64,000 nucleotides of DNA from Parabacteroides acidifaciens (GTDB taxonomy: Bacteria; Bacteroidota; Bacteroidia; Bacteroidales; Tannerellaceae), in the NCBI RefSeq assembly GCF_003363715.1, contig NZ_QREV01000001.1:62001-126000 (forward strand), written 5' to 3'. The notes below the pieces were generated by a model. The model was not told where the DNA came from and did not search any database. It saw only the letters and a program-made list of their open reading frames with translations. Position 1 is the first letter of the stretch. Every line of letters starts with the position of its first letter. Shown in pieces: positions 9,384-16,754 of the stretch. The translations under genes and the position numbers were made by a program.

Positions 9384-9615
9384 TTTAATAGTTTCGGGAA
9401 CTCCGGAAAGCTTCGCGCAACGTGTTTGAAGATGTCCGGACTTCCGGAAAAGGCTAAACGCCCCGTTTGAAGGTTTCCGAGACCCCGGAAAGCTCCGCGC
9501 AGCGTGTTTGAAGGCGTCCGGACTTCCGGAAATGGCCAAACGACCCGTTTGAAGGTTTCCGGAACTCCGGAAAGCTCCGCGCAACGTTTTTGAAGGTTTC
9601 CGGAATCCCGGAAAG
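9384..9615. repeat. 41-bp tandem repeat array between gnd and zwf
   Basis: Units begin at 9384, 9425, 9466, 9507, 9548 and 9589, exactly 41 nt apart. Most begin TTTGAAGG and contain a dyad such as TTTCCGGA-AC-TCCGGAAA. Two unit types alternate: one continues GCTCCGCGCAACG, the other GGCTAAACGCCCCG, giving an 82-bp superperiod. There are no unique spacers, and the period is not a multiple of three, so neither CRISPR nor coding is likely. It would be transcribed inside the gnd-zwf message and could form a string of small hairpins. Confidence 0.85.
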
Positions 9616-9620
9616 TCATT

Positions 9621-11072
9621 TTAAACGCTATACGTTCCGGAAACCGTGTTGCCTCCCTCGCCAGTCCAGTTGGTGTGGAAGAAATGTCCCCGCTCGCGGT
9701 CGGTCCGTTCGTAAGTATGTGCACCGAAATAATCGCGCTGCGCCTGAATCAGGTTGGCCGCCGAGTGGAGCGTTCGCAATCCGTCGAAGTAATTCAGGGC
9801 GGAACTCATGGCAGGCAAAGCCACGCCGCCGAGTGCGCCTTCCGCCACCACCTGGCGCCAAGCGGGAAGAGCCGCACGGATCTTGTCACGGAAAAAGTCG
9901 TCGAACAACAGGTTTTCCAGTTCCGGATTCTTCCTGTAAGCCTCCGTAATCTTTTGCAGGAAGACGGAACGGATGATGCATCCTTTGCGCCAGATACGGG
10001 CAATCGTCCCGTAATCCAATTCCCATCCATAATGTTCGGAAGCCCGGCGAAGCAGAGAAAAGCCTTGCGCATAGGAGACTAACTTAGCCGCATACAATGC
10101 CTGCCGTACATCTTCAATCTTTAATTCTTCATTCACTTTCACCGGCTCATCATACAGACCATTAGCTTTTATGCGTTCAGGATAGAGGGCGGAAAGCAGA
10201 CGGGCGTAAACAGCTTCCGTGATCAACGTAAGCGGATCGTTCTCGTCCATTGCCGCAATCGCACTCCATTTGCCTGTGCCTTTTTGTCCGGCGACGTCCA
10301 GTATTTTATCGAGCAGCGGCTTTCCGTCTTCATCGCGAAAACGCAGGATATTGGAGGTGATCTCGATCAGAAAACTATCCAGCTCGCCTCCGTTCCATTC
10401 ATCGAAAACGACAGCCAGCGCGTCATTGTCCAAGCCCTTGCGGTGTTTCAGCAATGCATATGCCTCGGAAATAAGCTGCATGTCGCCATACTCGATCCCG
10501 TTGTGTACCATCTTTACGAAATGGCCGGCTCCGCCCGCTCCGATCCATTCGCAACAGGGCGTTCCGTCGTCCAGCTTGGCAGCAATGCCCTGCAGGATGT
10601 CTTTCACTAACGGCCAGGCTTGGGCCGAACCTCCGGGCATCACGGACGGGCCGTGCAAGGCGCCTTCTTCGCCACCCGAGATGCCGGTCCCGACGAAGTA
10701 CATGCCTTTCTCTTCCACTTCTTTCACACGACGTTCGGTGTCGTGGAAATCTGAATTTCCTCCATCGATAATCACATCGCCAGGCGACAGAAACGGCGTC
10801 AATTGCGCAATCAGTTCGTCCACCGGACGGCCTGCTTTGACCATCATCATGATCTTACGCGGACGCTTGACCGCCTCGACCAACTGCTCGATGGAATGTG
10901 TTCCGATGAAATGTTTTCCTTTTCCGCGACCGCCTGTAAAACGGTCCACGACGCCCTCTTCCCCGGGGGCGCTACGGTTATATACGGCTACGGTAAAGCC
11001 TTTGCTTTCCATATTCAGCGCCAGGTTCTCGCCCATCACGGCAAGCCCGATCAATCCTATATCTGCTTTCAT
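9621..11072 (-). CDS. gnd: 6-phosphogluconate dehydrogenase, decarboxylating
   Basis: 483 residues, full length. Start MKADIGLIGLAVMGENLALN carries the NADP-binding Rossmann motif; IIDGGNSDFHDTERR and GTGKWSAIAAMD are family signatures, and the C-terminus (ERGHFFHTNWTGEGG) matches the substrate-closing tail. It converts 6-phosphogluconate to ribulose 5-phosphate, CO2 and NADPH. It begins 12 nt after the stop of the RclA-like flavoprotein gene, so the two are probably co-transcribed, and it is followed by the 41-bp repeat array and zwf. Confidence 0.96.
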   Translation of the reverse strand: MKADIGLIGLAVMGENLALNMESKGFTVAVYNRSAPGEEGVVDRFTGGRGKGKHFIGTHSIEQLVEAVKRPRKIMMMVKAGRPVDELIAQLTPFLSPGDVIIDGGNSDFHDTERRVKEVEEKGMYFVGTGISGGEEGALHGPSVMPGGSAQAWPLVKDILQGIAAKLDDGTPCCEWIGAGGAGHFVKMVHNGIEYGDMQLISEAYALLKHRKGLDNDALAVVFDEWNGGELDSFLIEITSNILRFRDEDGKPLLDKILDVAGQKGTGKWSAIAAMDENDPLTLITEAVYARLLSALYPERIKANGLYDEPVKVNEELKIEDVRQALYAAKLVSYAQGFSLLRRASEHYGWELDYGTIARIWRKGCIIRSVFLQKITEAYRKNPELENLLFDDFFRDKIRAALPAWRQVVAEGALGGVALPAMSSALNYFDGLRTLHSAANLIQAQRDYFGAHTYERTDRERGHFFHTNWTGEGGNTVSGTYSV

Positions 11073-11084
11073 TTCTTATTTGTT

Positions 11085-12461
11085 TTATTTTATGTTGAAT
11101 AAATCATTCAGTGATTCGCTCATGGAAGGATGAGTGAAAATATTGTCACGAAGGAGGACATAATTGTTATCCGTACGCATCGTTAGCGCAACCAGATTGA
11201 TGATCTCGCTCGACTCGGCACAGAACAGCGTACAGCCCAGAATCTGGTTCGTATCGACGTCGATCACCGCTTTCAGCAGGCCTTCCGTCTGCCCGACCGT
11301 GCGGGTCCGGGGCATTGTGGCGGCAATCACTTTGGATACTTTTATATGCCGTCCCGTCCGGCGCGCCTGCTCTTCGTTCAGACCGACGTGCGACAGGGGC
11401 GGATCGATAAAGACCGAATAAGCGACTGCTTCCCGGTCACCGGTATTGCGTTTCCCGTCGCCAAAAAGTTCGTCCCGGATAATCCGGTAGTCGTCCAGCG
11501 AAAGATAGGTGAACTGCAGGCCGCCGCGCACATCCCCGATCGCCCATATATTGTTGACAGTCGTATGCAAGCGGTCGTCCACATCGATAGCCCCGCGTTC
11601 CGTCAGTTTCACTCCGGCTGCTTCCAGGTTCAGACCTTCGGTGTTCGGACGGCGTCCGGTGGCCAGCAGGATCGCATCGGCTTCCACGCGGATCGTTTCA
11701 CCACTCAAGGCATCGCGGTAAACGACGGTTGCCTTGTCCGAATCCCGTTCGATCTCCTGCACGACGGCATTCAGCCGGATCGACATACCTTTCTTTTCTA
11801 AAACCGTTTTCACGGCTTCAGCGATATCACGGTCTTCACGCGGAATAAACTTATCGCCGCCTTCCAACACCGTGACCTCCGAACCGAAGTTAGCAAAGAT
11901 CGAAGCAAACTCGAGCCCAATATAACCGCCTCCGACTATCGCTAAGCGGCGAGGCAGTTTGTCCAACTCCATAATGGAAGTGCTGGTATAAACAAACGGA
12001 TTATTTTTGATTCCTTTGATAGAAGGGATAACAGTCGAGGCTCCGGTATTGATGAATATCTTCTCCCCCTGCAACATGATCGTTTCGCCATCGGTTTTCA
12101 CTTCTATTTCATAAGGAGAACGAAAGGAAGCGGTGCCCGTATAAACAGTCACAGAATCTTTACTGTCCAGGTTATCGAAATTCTTCTGCCTGAGGTCGGC
12201 CGTGATCTTTCTTTTTTCCACGATCGCCTTGTGGAAGGCTTCGGCGCGTTGTTCGAAGGTTGTATAATGATTATACTGGGCAACTTTGGAAAGATGAACC
12301 AGGACCTTTGTCGGAATACATCCGATATTGATACATGTCCCGCCATACATTTCTTTCGAGCGTTCAACAACGGCGACACTCCATCCGCGATTGCCTAAAT
12401 CCGCAGCCAGTGTTTTTCCGCCTTTTCCAAAACCAATGATAATTGCATCATACTTTTTCAT
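11085..12461 (-). CDS. RclA-like FAD-dependent pyridine nucleotide-disulfide oxidoreductase
   Basis: 458 residues from ATG 12461, which is preceded by an unusually strong Shine-Dalgarno sequence (AAGGAGGA). N-terminal FAD motif IIGFGKGGKTLA, redox-active disulfide C43-INIG-C48, a second nucleotide-binding motif AIVGGGYIGLEFAS, FAD motif IWAIGDVRGG, and a C-terminal dimerisation domain ending THPSMSESLNDLF. The C43/C48 spacing and this tail resemble E. coli RclA, a flavoprotein for reactive chlorine and copper stress, more than dihydrolipoamide dehydrogenase; mercuric reductase is less likely because no C-terminal cysteine pair is seen. Its position directly ahead of gnd-zwf-pgl suggests an NADPH link (inference). 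Confidence 0.88.
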   Translation of the reverse strand: MKKYDAIIIGFGKGGKTLAADLGNRGWSVAVVERSKEMYGGTCINIGCIPTKVLVHLSKVAQYNHYTTFEQRAEAFHKAIVEKRKITADLRQKNFDNLDSKDSVTVYTGTASFRSPYEIEVKTDGETIMLQGEKIFINTGASTVIPSIKGIKNNPFVYTSTSIMELDKLPRRLAIVGGGYIGLEFASIFANFGSEVTVLEGGDKFIPREDRDIAEAVKTVLEKKGMSIRLNAVVQEIERDSDKATVVYRDALSGETIRVEADAILLATGRRPNTEGLNLEAAGVKLTERGAIDVDDRLHTTVNNIWAIGDVRGGLQFTYLSLDDYRIIRDELFGDGKRNTGDREAVAYSVFIDPPLSHVGLNEEQARRTGRHIKVSKVIAATMPRTRTVGQTEGLLKAVIDVDTNQILGCTLFCAESSEIINLVALTMRTDNNYVLLRDNIFTHPSMSESLNDLFNIK

Positions 12462-12558
12462 TTTTCGTGTCCTCCTTTGTTTTCTACTTAAGAAACATTT
12501 CATTAAACCTGATTGTTCCCGGTAAGCATCTATTAATTGATCTGTTTTTTCTATGATG

Positions 12559-12566
12559 CAAAAATA
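12559..12566 (-). promoter_or_regulatory. -7 promoter box of the flavoprotein-gnd-zwf-pgl cluster
   Basis: Minus strand reads TATTTTTG, matching TAnnTTTG, 97 nt upstream of the flavoprotein start. It leaves a leader of about 90 nt containing the strong Shine-Dalgarno site. Functional use is inferred. Confidence 0.5.
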
Positions 12567-12629
12567 CAGACCCCTTATATTTCAGAGGATAGTGATTTTA
12601 CCCTTAGATTTGGCAATATTCCCTGTTTT

Positions 12630-13475
12630 CTACACAGTCTCCTTTTTGTGCTGCCGCCGGTATTCGGTCGTGCTCAACCCTGTTGCGTTCTTAAAGAAGC
12701 GGCTGAATGTTGCCTGATCTTCAAAACCAAGCATCAGGGCAATCTCCTTCGAACTTTTGGAGGTGTAGAGCAGCAGGCGTTCGGCTTCCGCCTGGATACG
12801 GTTGTGGATAATGCGAATGGCAGATGGCTGATGATAGGATGAAAGGATATTCGCTAATGTCTTCGGCGACTTGTTGAGCATATCCGCATATTCCTGCACC
12901 TGCTTCTTCTCCTTGAAATAAGTATCGACCAGGACATGGAACTTGCGGATCGTCTCGAACTGGAAACTGTTCTCCCGGACAACACCTTGCCTGTCTTCCG
13001 CTATGCGCGTACATAAAATGATAAAGCGTTTCAACAAAACCCGGAGCATCTCATCCTGCAAGTGGTCGGAACTCTGAAACTCCTCCTGCATGATCCCTGT
13101 CAGCGTGTCGATCTTCCGCCGTTCCTCTTCCGAAAGAACAAAAGTCAGCACATGCGACGAGCCATGAAACAGCAATCCGTTACAAGAAACCTCATGGTCA
13201 TTTCCGTGTATGCAATAGAAGTTACTGTTGAACATCAACGTATAACAAACGCCCTCCACACGCACAAATTCCAGATGGTGCAAATGGGAAAGCGGCACCA
13301 ACTGTCCTTCCTTCAGGATGATTTGTTGATGATCGATATCCAGTTCAACCTCTCCGGAGCTTACCCAAATAAACTTATACAGGGTTTTATCTTTCAGAAG
13401 GCCGACGTCTTCATGAAGCGAATCTGTCAGAATGATCCGCCCTTTTATTTTAGCGTTTTCAAATGTCCATTTCAT
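12630..13475 (-). CDS. AraC-family transcriptional regulator
   Basis: 281 residues. The N-terminal ~110 residues form a cupin-like sensing domain (IILKEGQLVPLSHLHHLEFV). The C-terminal ~100 residues form two helix-turn-helix motifs (VQEYADMLNKSPKTLANILS and SKEIALMLGFEDQATFSRFF, ending TGLSTTEYRRQ). It lies upstream of, and in the same direction as, the RclA-like flavoprotein gene (168-nt gap with its own promoter box), so it may regulate that gene as RclR does rclA; no matching redox-cysteine arrangement was identified, so this remains a guess. Confidence 0.9.
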   Translation of the reverse strand: MKWTFENAKIKGRIILTDSLHEDVGLLKDKTLYKFIWVSSGEVELDIDHQQIILKEGQLVPLSHLHHLEFVRVEGVCYTLMFNSNFYCIHGNDHEVSCNGLLFHGSSHVLTFVLSEEERRKIDTLTGIMQEEFQSSDHLQDEMLRVLLKRFIILCTRIAEDRQGVVRENSFQFETIRKFHVLVDTYFKEKKQVQEYADMLNKSPKTLANILSSYHQPSAIRIIHNRIQAEAERLLLYTSKSSKEIALMLGFEDQATFSRFFKNATGLSTTEYRRQHKKETV

Positions 13476-13497
13476 GGTATTAATCTTTAATTTTCAA

Positions 13498-14304
13498 TTA
13501 CCTCCAGTTTCCCGGCAATTCCCCGGTATGGCGTCTGAACCAACGTGCAAAGGTATCATAATTTGAGAAATTCAGCATCACAGCGATACGGGAAGGTCGC
13601 AGGCGGGTCTTGATCAGCAGGTCTTTTGCTTCAAGCAAGACATACTGGCTGATCCATTCTGCCGCCGATACGCCGGAATATGATTTACATTTACTATTCA
13701 GTTCCATAGAAGTCATGCCCAATTTCTCTGCATAATAATAGACCGGATAATGATGATAGCGACTTATCAGCAATGCGAAATCGTAAAACATAGGCGGAAT
13801 CCGGCTATCCCGGTCGTCTGCAACATGGCCGCCCTGCTGAAGATAGAAAATCAGGGCACGCAATAACGATTCTACCACTTTAACGCGGACATCGCTCATC
13901 CGTTCGATCTGAGACTGTATCAACCGGATGTAAAGATCGGTTTCCTCCATCTCATCCGGCGTAATATCCCGGTACATCAGCCTCTGCCGATTGATCAGCA
14001 GATCACTGCTGGCATAAATAACAACCCCTTCAAAGCCTGTTTCCGAGAAGCGGGATATTTCCTTGATATCATCTGTTGCCGCCAAAAGAACCTGTCCGGC
14101 TGTTATAGAAAACTCCTGGTCGAGGGCTTTAGAAACAAACCTTCCACCCCGGCAAATCACGGCAAGAGTCCCTGCGTCCATCGGAAACAGATCATAATCC
14201 TGCCCGGCTTCGACGTGAATGATTTTTAAAGAACTTTCCAATGTCAGATTTGCAGTCGACACGGCATGATAGAGATCAATCGGTAATATTTTTTCTGTGC
14301 TCAT
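13498..14304 (-). CDS. AraC-family transcriptional regulator
   Basis: 268 residues. N-terminal effector-type domain (residues 1 to ~150) with no recognisable ligand motif, then a C-terminal AraC DNA-binding domain (YYAEKLGMTSMELNSKCKSY; RIAVMLNFSNYDTFARWFRR), ending HTGELPGNWR. It is 22 nt upstream of the other AraC gene on the same strand, but the two sequences are clearly different and not a recent duplication. Target genes are unknown; it is divergent from the DUF2156 gene at 14518, which is one candidate. Confidence 0.88.
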   Translation of the reverse strand: MSTEKILPIDLYHAVSTANLTLESSLKIIHVEAGQDYDLFPMDAGTLAVICRGGRFVSKALDQEFSITAGQVLLAATDDIKEISRFSETGFEGVVIYASSDLLINRQRLMYRDITPDEMEETDLYIRLIQSQIERMSDVRVKVVESLLRALIFYLQQGGHVADDRDSRIPPMFYDFALLISRYHHYPVYYYAEKLGMTSMELNSKCKSYSGVSAAEWISQYVLLEAKDLLIKTRLRPSRIAVMLNFSNYDTFARWFRRHTGELPGNWR

Positions 14305-14345
14305 ATTCTTTTTACTTTAAAATAAAACATTGCACTTCGAACATT

Positions 14346-14353
14346 TAAAGATA
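14346..14353 (-). promoter_or_regulatory. possible -7 box for the AraC gene pair
   Basis: Minus strand reads TATCTTTA, one mismatch from TAnnTTTG, about 42 nt upstream of the ATG at 14304. It lies in the divergent spacer with the promoter box at 14490-14497. Confidence 0.35.
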
Positions 14354-14489
14354 GAAGTAAGTTTAATAAGTACAATCATTTTTATATTTACTTAAAGCCC
14401 TATTAATAACATTTATAGAGTTTATCCGGCGATATACAGAATTGATTGAATTTCTTTCTCTGAAAACATTCATACATATTAATTAGTTC

Positions 14490-14497
14490 TATATTTG
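14490..14497 (+). promoter_or_regulatory. -7 promoter box for the DUF2156-GNAT pair
   Basis: TATATTTG, an exact match to TAnnTTTG, 20 nt upstream of the ATG at 14518, implying a very short leader. Confidence 0.6.
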
Positions 14498-14517
14498 TAC
14501 CTCAAAAAAAGAAAAAG

Positions 14518-15426
14518 ATGAAGATACCGTTTAAACCGATCAAAATCGAAGATAAAGACATTATAACCTCTTTTACAATACCGAGCAATTACAAGAATTG
14601 CGATTATTCATTTTCTAATATCTGTAGTTGGCGGTTCTTGTATGACAGCGAATATGCTGTCGTAGACGGTTGCCTGCTGATCCGTTTCTGGATCGAAAAT
14701 AAGACAAGAGTTGCCTATATGACGCCTACCGGACAGGGAAACCTGCAAAAGGCGATCGAATTGTTAGAAGCCGATTCCCTCGAACAAGGGCATCCGCTTT
14801 GTATGTTAGGCGTCACATCCGATGCCAAAGAAGAACTGGAAAAGGCAATCCCCGGCGGATTCTTTTATATCCCCGAACGGGACTATTTCGATTATATCTA
14901 CCTGCGCGAAGACCTGGCAACCCTGAAAGGGAAAAAGTACCAGTCGAAACGCAATCATATCAACAACTTCAATAAGAACTACGAATATAAATATATTCCT
15001 ATCACGCCGGAACTGGTTCCCGAATGCCTCCAACTCGAATGTAAGTGGTATAAGGCGAACCGGATAGACAATGACGAAGAGGATCTGAACGACGAACGCC
15101 GTTCCATGAACTACGCCCTGAATCATTTCAACGAATTGGGGTTGATAGGCGGCGCCATCTGCGTAGATCATCAGATAGTCGCTTTCTCCTTCGGTGCTCC
15201 GATCAATCATAACACATTCGGCGTACATGTCGAAAAGGCGGATGTGAACTATGAGGGCGCTTATGCTGTTATCAACAAAGAATTTGCCTCTCACCTGCCG
15301 GAAAAGTACATCTATGTGAACCGGGAGGAAGACTTGGGTATTCCCGGCCTGCGTAAGGCTAAACTTTCGTATAACCCGTTCATTCTATTGGAAAAATCCG
15401 CAGCAATAAAGAAACCTGCAAAATAA
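14518..15426 (+). CDS. DUF2156 (LPG-synthase C-terminal-like, GNAT-fold) protein
   Basis: 302 residues, soluble. The N-terminal part (CSWRFLYDSEYAVVDGCLLI) and the C-terminal acyltransferase-like fold (KGKKYQSKRNHINNFNKNYE; GGAICVDHQIVAFSFGAPIN; YINKEF-type end, NREEDLGIPGLRKAKLSYNP) match the DUF2156 family, related to the soluble domain of phosphatidylglycerol lysyltransferase MprF. Without the membrane half, a role in aminoacyl transfer is only a possibility. It ends 8 nt before a GNAT gene on the same strand, so they form a two-gene operon. Confidence 0.85.
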   Translation: MKIPFKPIKIEDKDIITSFTIPSNYKNCDYSFSNICSWRFLYDSEYAVVDGCLLIRFWIENKTRVAYMTPTGQGNLQKAIELLEADSLEQGHPLCMLGVTSDAKEELEKAIPGGFFYIPERDYFDYIYLREDLATLKGKKYQSKRNHINNFNKNYEYKYIPITPELVPECLQLECKWYKANRIDNDEEDLNDERRSMNYALNHFNELGLIGGAICVDHQIVAFSFGAPINHNTFGVHVEKADVNYEGAYAVINKEFASHLPEKYIYVNREEDLGIPGLRKAKLSYNPFILLEKSAAIKKPAK

Positions 15427-15434
15427 AATGAACA

Positions 15435-16379
15435 ATGGATAACAACAAGCCTCAATTGATCGATCTATGGCGTACCTCTTTCGACGACAGCGAAGAATTT
15501 ATCAGCCTGTTCTTCGACCGCGTCTATAAAAAGGAGAACGCTTTGTTTATAGAAAAAGACGGGAAGATCGTTTCCGCCCTTCAAATGCTTCCGTATGTCA
15601 TGACCTATTACGGAACGGAAATATCCGTAAATTACATCTATGGAGCCTGTACGCTTCCTTCCGAACGCGGCCAGGGACTTATGCGCCAGTTGATAACGGA
15701 AGCCTTCGAAGTGATGAAAAGCCGGAAAGTGGCCCTGACGGTTATCATACCGGCCGATCCCTGGCTGTTCGATTATTATCGTGACTTAGGCTATACGGAG
15801 GCTTTCGACTACTCGGAAGAGACTTATATCCGCCCTTACGAGATTGCTTGGGAACAAGGCATATTGATTGTCCCGCCGGAAGTTCCTTCCATGGAAACCC
15901 TTTATAAATTCTTCGATAAGAAACAGCGTGAACGCACTTGCTATGTGTTGCACGGCTATGACGACTTCGTCACAATCCTGCGCGACCTGCAACAGTCCGG
16001 CGGACAAATGCTGACTGCCCTGAATGTCCGGGAAGAGCCGATCGGGATGATCTTTTTCTATCCTGCCGGCGACCATATTTATGTCAGGGAGTTGATGTAC
16101 GACAATGATCATATTAAGAATTTGCTCCTTCAGGAAGCAACGACGCAAAATAATGTAGAGAAGGCTATTTACCGGACTTCTTTCACCGGGCCGGGCACTT
16201 TTCCGTTAGGAATGGCACGTGTGCTTGATCGTGACCGCCTTATACATCATTGGGCATCCACCCATGAAAACTCCGTGCTGAACATCGGGGAACTGAAAGA
16301 GATGGAAACGCAATCACTGACGCGTCTGTTGCTTGGTTATCAGAGCCGGGAAGCCTATATGAGCCTGATGCTCGATTAG
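15435..16379 (+). CDS. GNAT-family N-acetyltransferase, Eis-like two-domain form
   Basis: 314 residues. The first domain (residues 1 to ~135) contains the acetyl-CoA pyrophosphate-binding pattern LPSERGQGLMRQLITEA. The remaining half is a second degenerate GNAT-like domain (EEPIGMIFFYPAGDHIYVRE), as in Eis-type enzymes, and the chain ends with RLLLGYQSREAYMSLMLD. The substrate cannot be read from sequence. It follows the DUF2156 acyltransferase-like gene with an 8-nt gap, suggesting a joint modification function. Confidence 0.85.
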   Translation: MDNNKPQLIDLWRTSFDDSEEFISLFFDRVYKKENALFIEKDGKIVSALQMLPYVMTYYGTEISVNYIYGACTLPSERGQGLMRQLITEAFEVMKSRKVALTVIIPADPWLFDYYRDLGYTEAFDYSEETYIRPYEIAWEQGILIVPPEVPSMETLYKFFDKKQRERTCYVLHGYDDFVTILRDLQQSGGQMLTALNVREEPIGMIFFYPAGDHIYVRELMYDNDHIKNLLLQEATTQNNVEKAIYRTSFTGPGTFPLGMARVLDRDRLIHHWASTHENSVLNIGELKEMETQSLTRLLLGYQSREAYMSLMLD

Positions 16380-16396
16380 TCCATAGACAAGGTTGT

Positions 16397-16744
16397 TTAC
16401 TCCAGACCGACTTCTTTCAACGGATTCCAGAAGACAGATTTCCAGTTTTGGATCCGGTCATTAATGACAGTTACGCCTTCTGCTTCCAGCAGTTTCTGCA
16501 TCCGCTCCGGAGTGCCGAACGCATCTTTCCCGGAAAGGATTCCCTGGCTGTTCACGACACGATGGGCAGGAATGTCTGACTCGAAAGAAGGAATATGCCC
16601 CAACACACGCCCGACAAGACGGGACATATTGGGATATCCGATGGCCCGGGCAATCGCGCCATAACTGGTGACGCGACCTTTCGGAACATACCGGACCATC
16701 TGATAAACAGCTTGCTTGAAATCTTCTTTATCCAAGTCAGACAT
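16397..16744 (-). CDS. alkyltransferase-like protein (MGMT DNA-binding domain without active cysteine)
   Basis: 115 residues, only the C-terminal half of an O6-methylguanine-DNA methyltransferase. It has the helix-turn-helix part (GRVTSYGAIARAIGYP; SRLVGRVLGHIP with the arginine finger) but the active-site motif PCHRV is replaced by PAHRV (P59-A60-H61-R62). It therefore cannot accept an alkyl group and is an ATL-type protein. ATL proteins bind O6-alkylguanine and hand the lesion to nucleotide excision repair. An alanine at this position is also known in a Thermus ATL; E. coli YbaZ has Trp. It sits 10 nt upstream of the M3 peptidase stop, same strand, probably unrelated in function. Confidence 0.9.
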   Translation of the reverse strand: MSDLDKEDFKQAVYQMVRYVPKGRVTSYGAIARAIGYPNMSRLVGRVLGHIPSFESDIPAHRVVNSQGILSGKDAFGTPERMQKLLEAEGVTVINDRIQNWKSVFWNPLKEVGLE

Positions 16745-16754
16745 ATTACAATAG

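Noticed and set aside
9372-9584. N-terminal extension of zwf through the 41-bp array.
   Set aside because: The repeat period is not a multiple of three, the peptide is not conserved in G6PDH, and ATG 9371 gives the normal N-terminus.
9384-9615. CRISPR array.
   Set aside because: Contiguous 41-bp units with no unique spacers, alternate unit types, no cas genes.
11085-12461. Mercuric reductase.
   Set aside because: No N-terminal metal-binding domain or C-terminal cysteine pair; the tail and CxxxxC spacing fit RclA-type enzymes.
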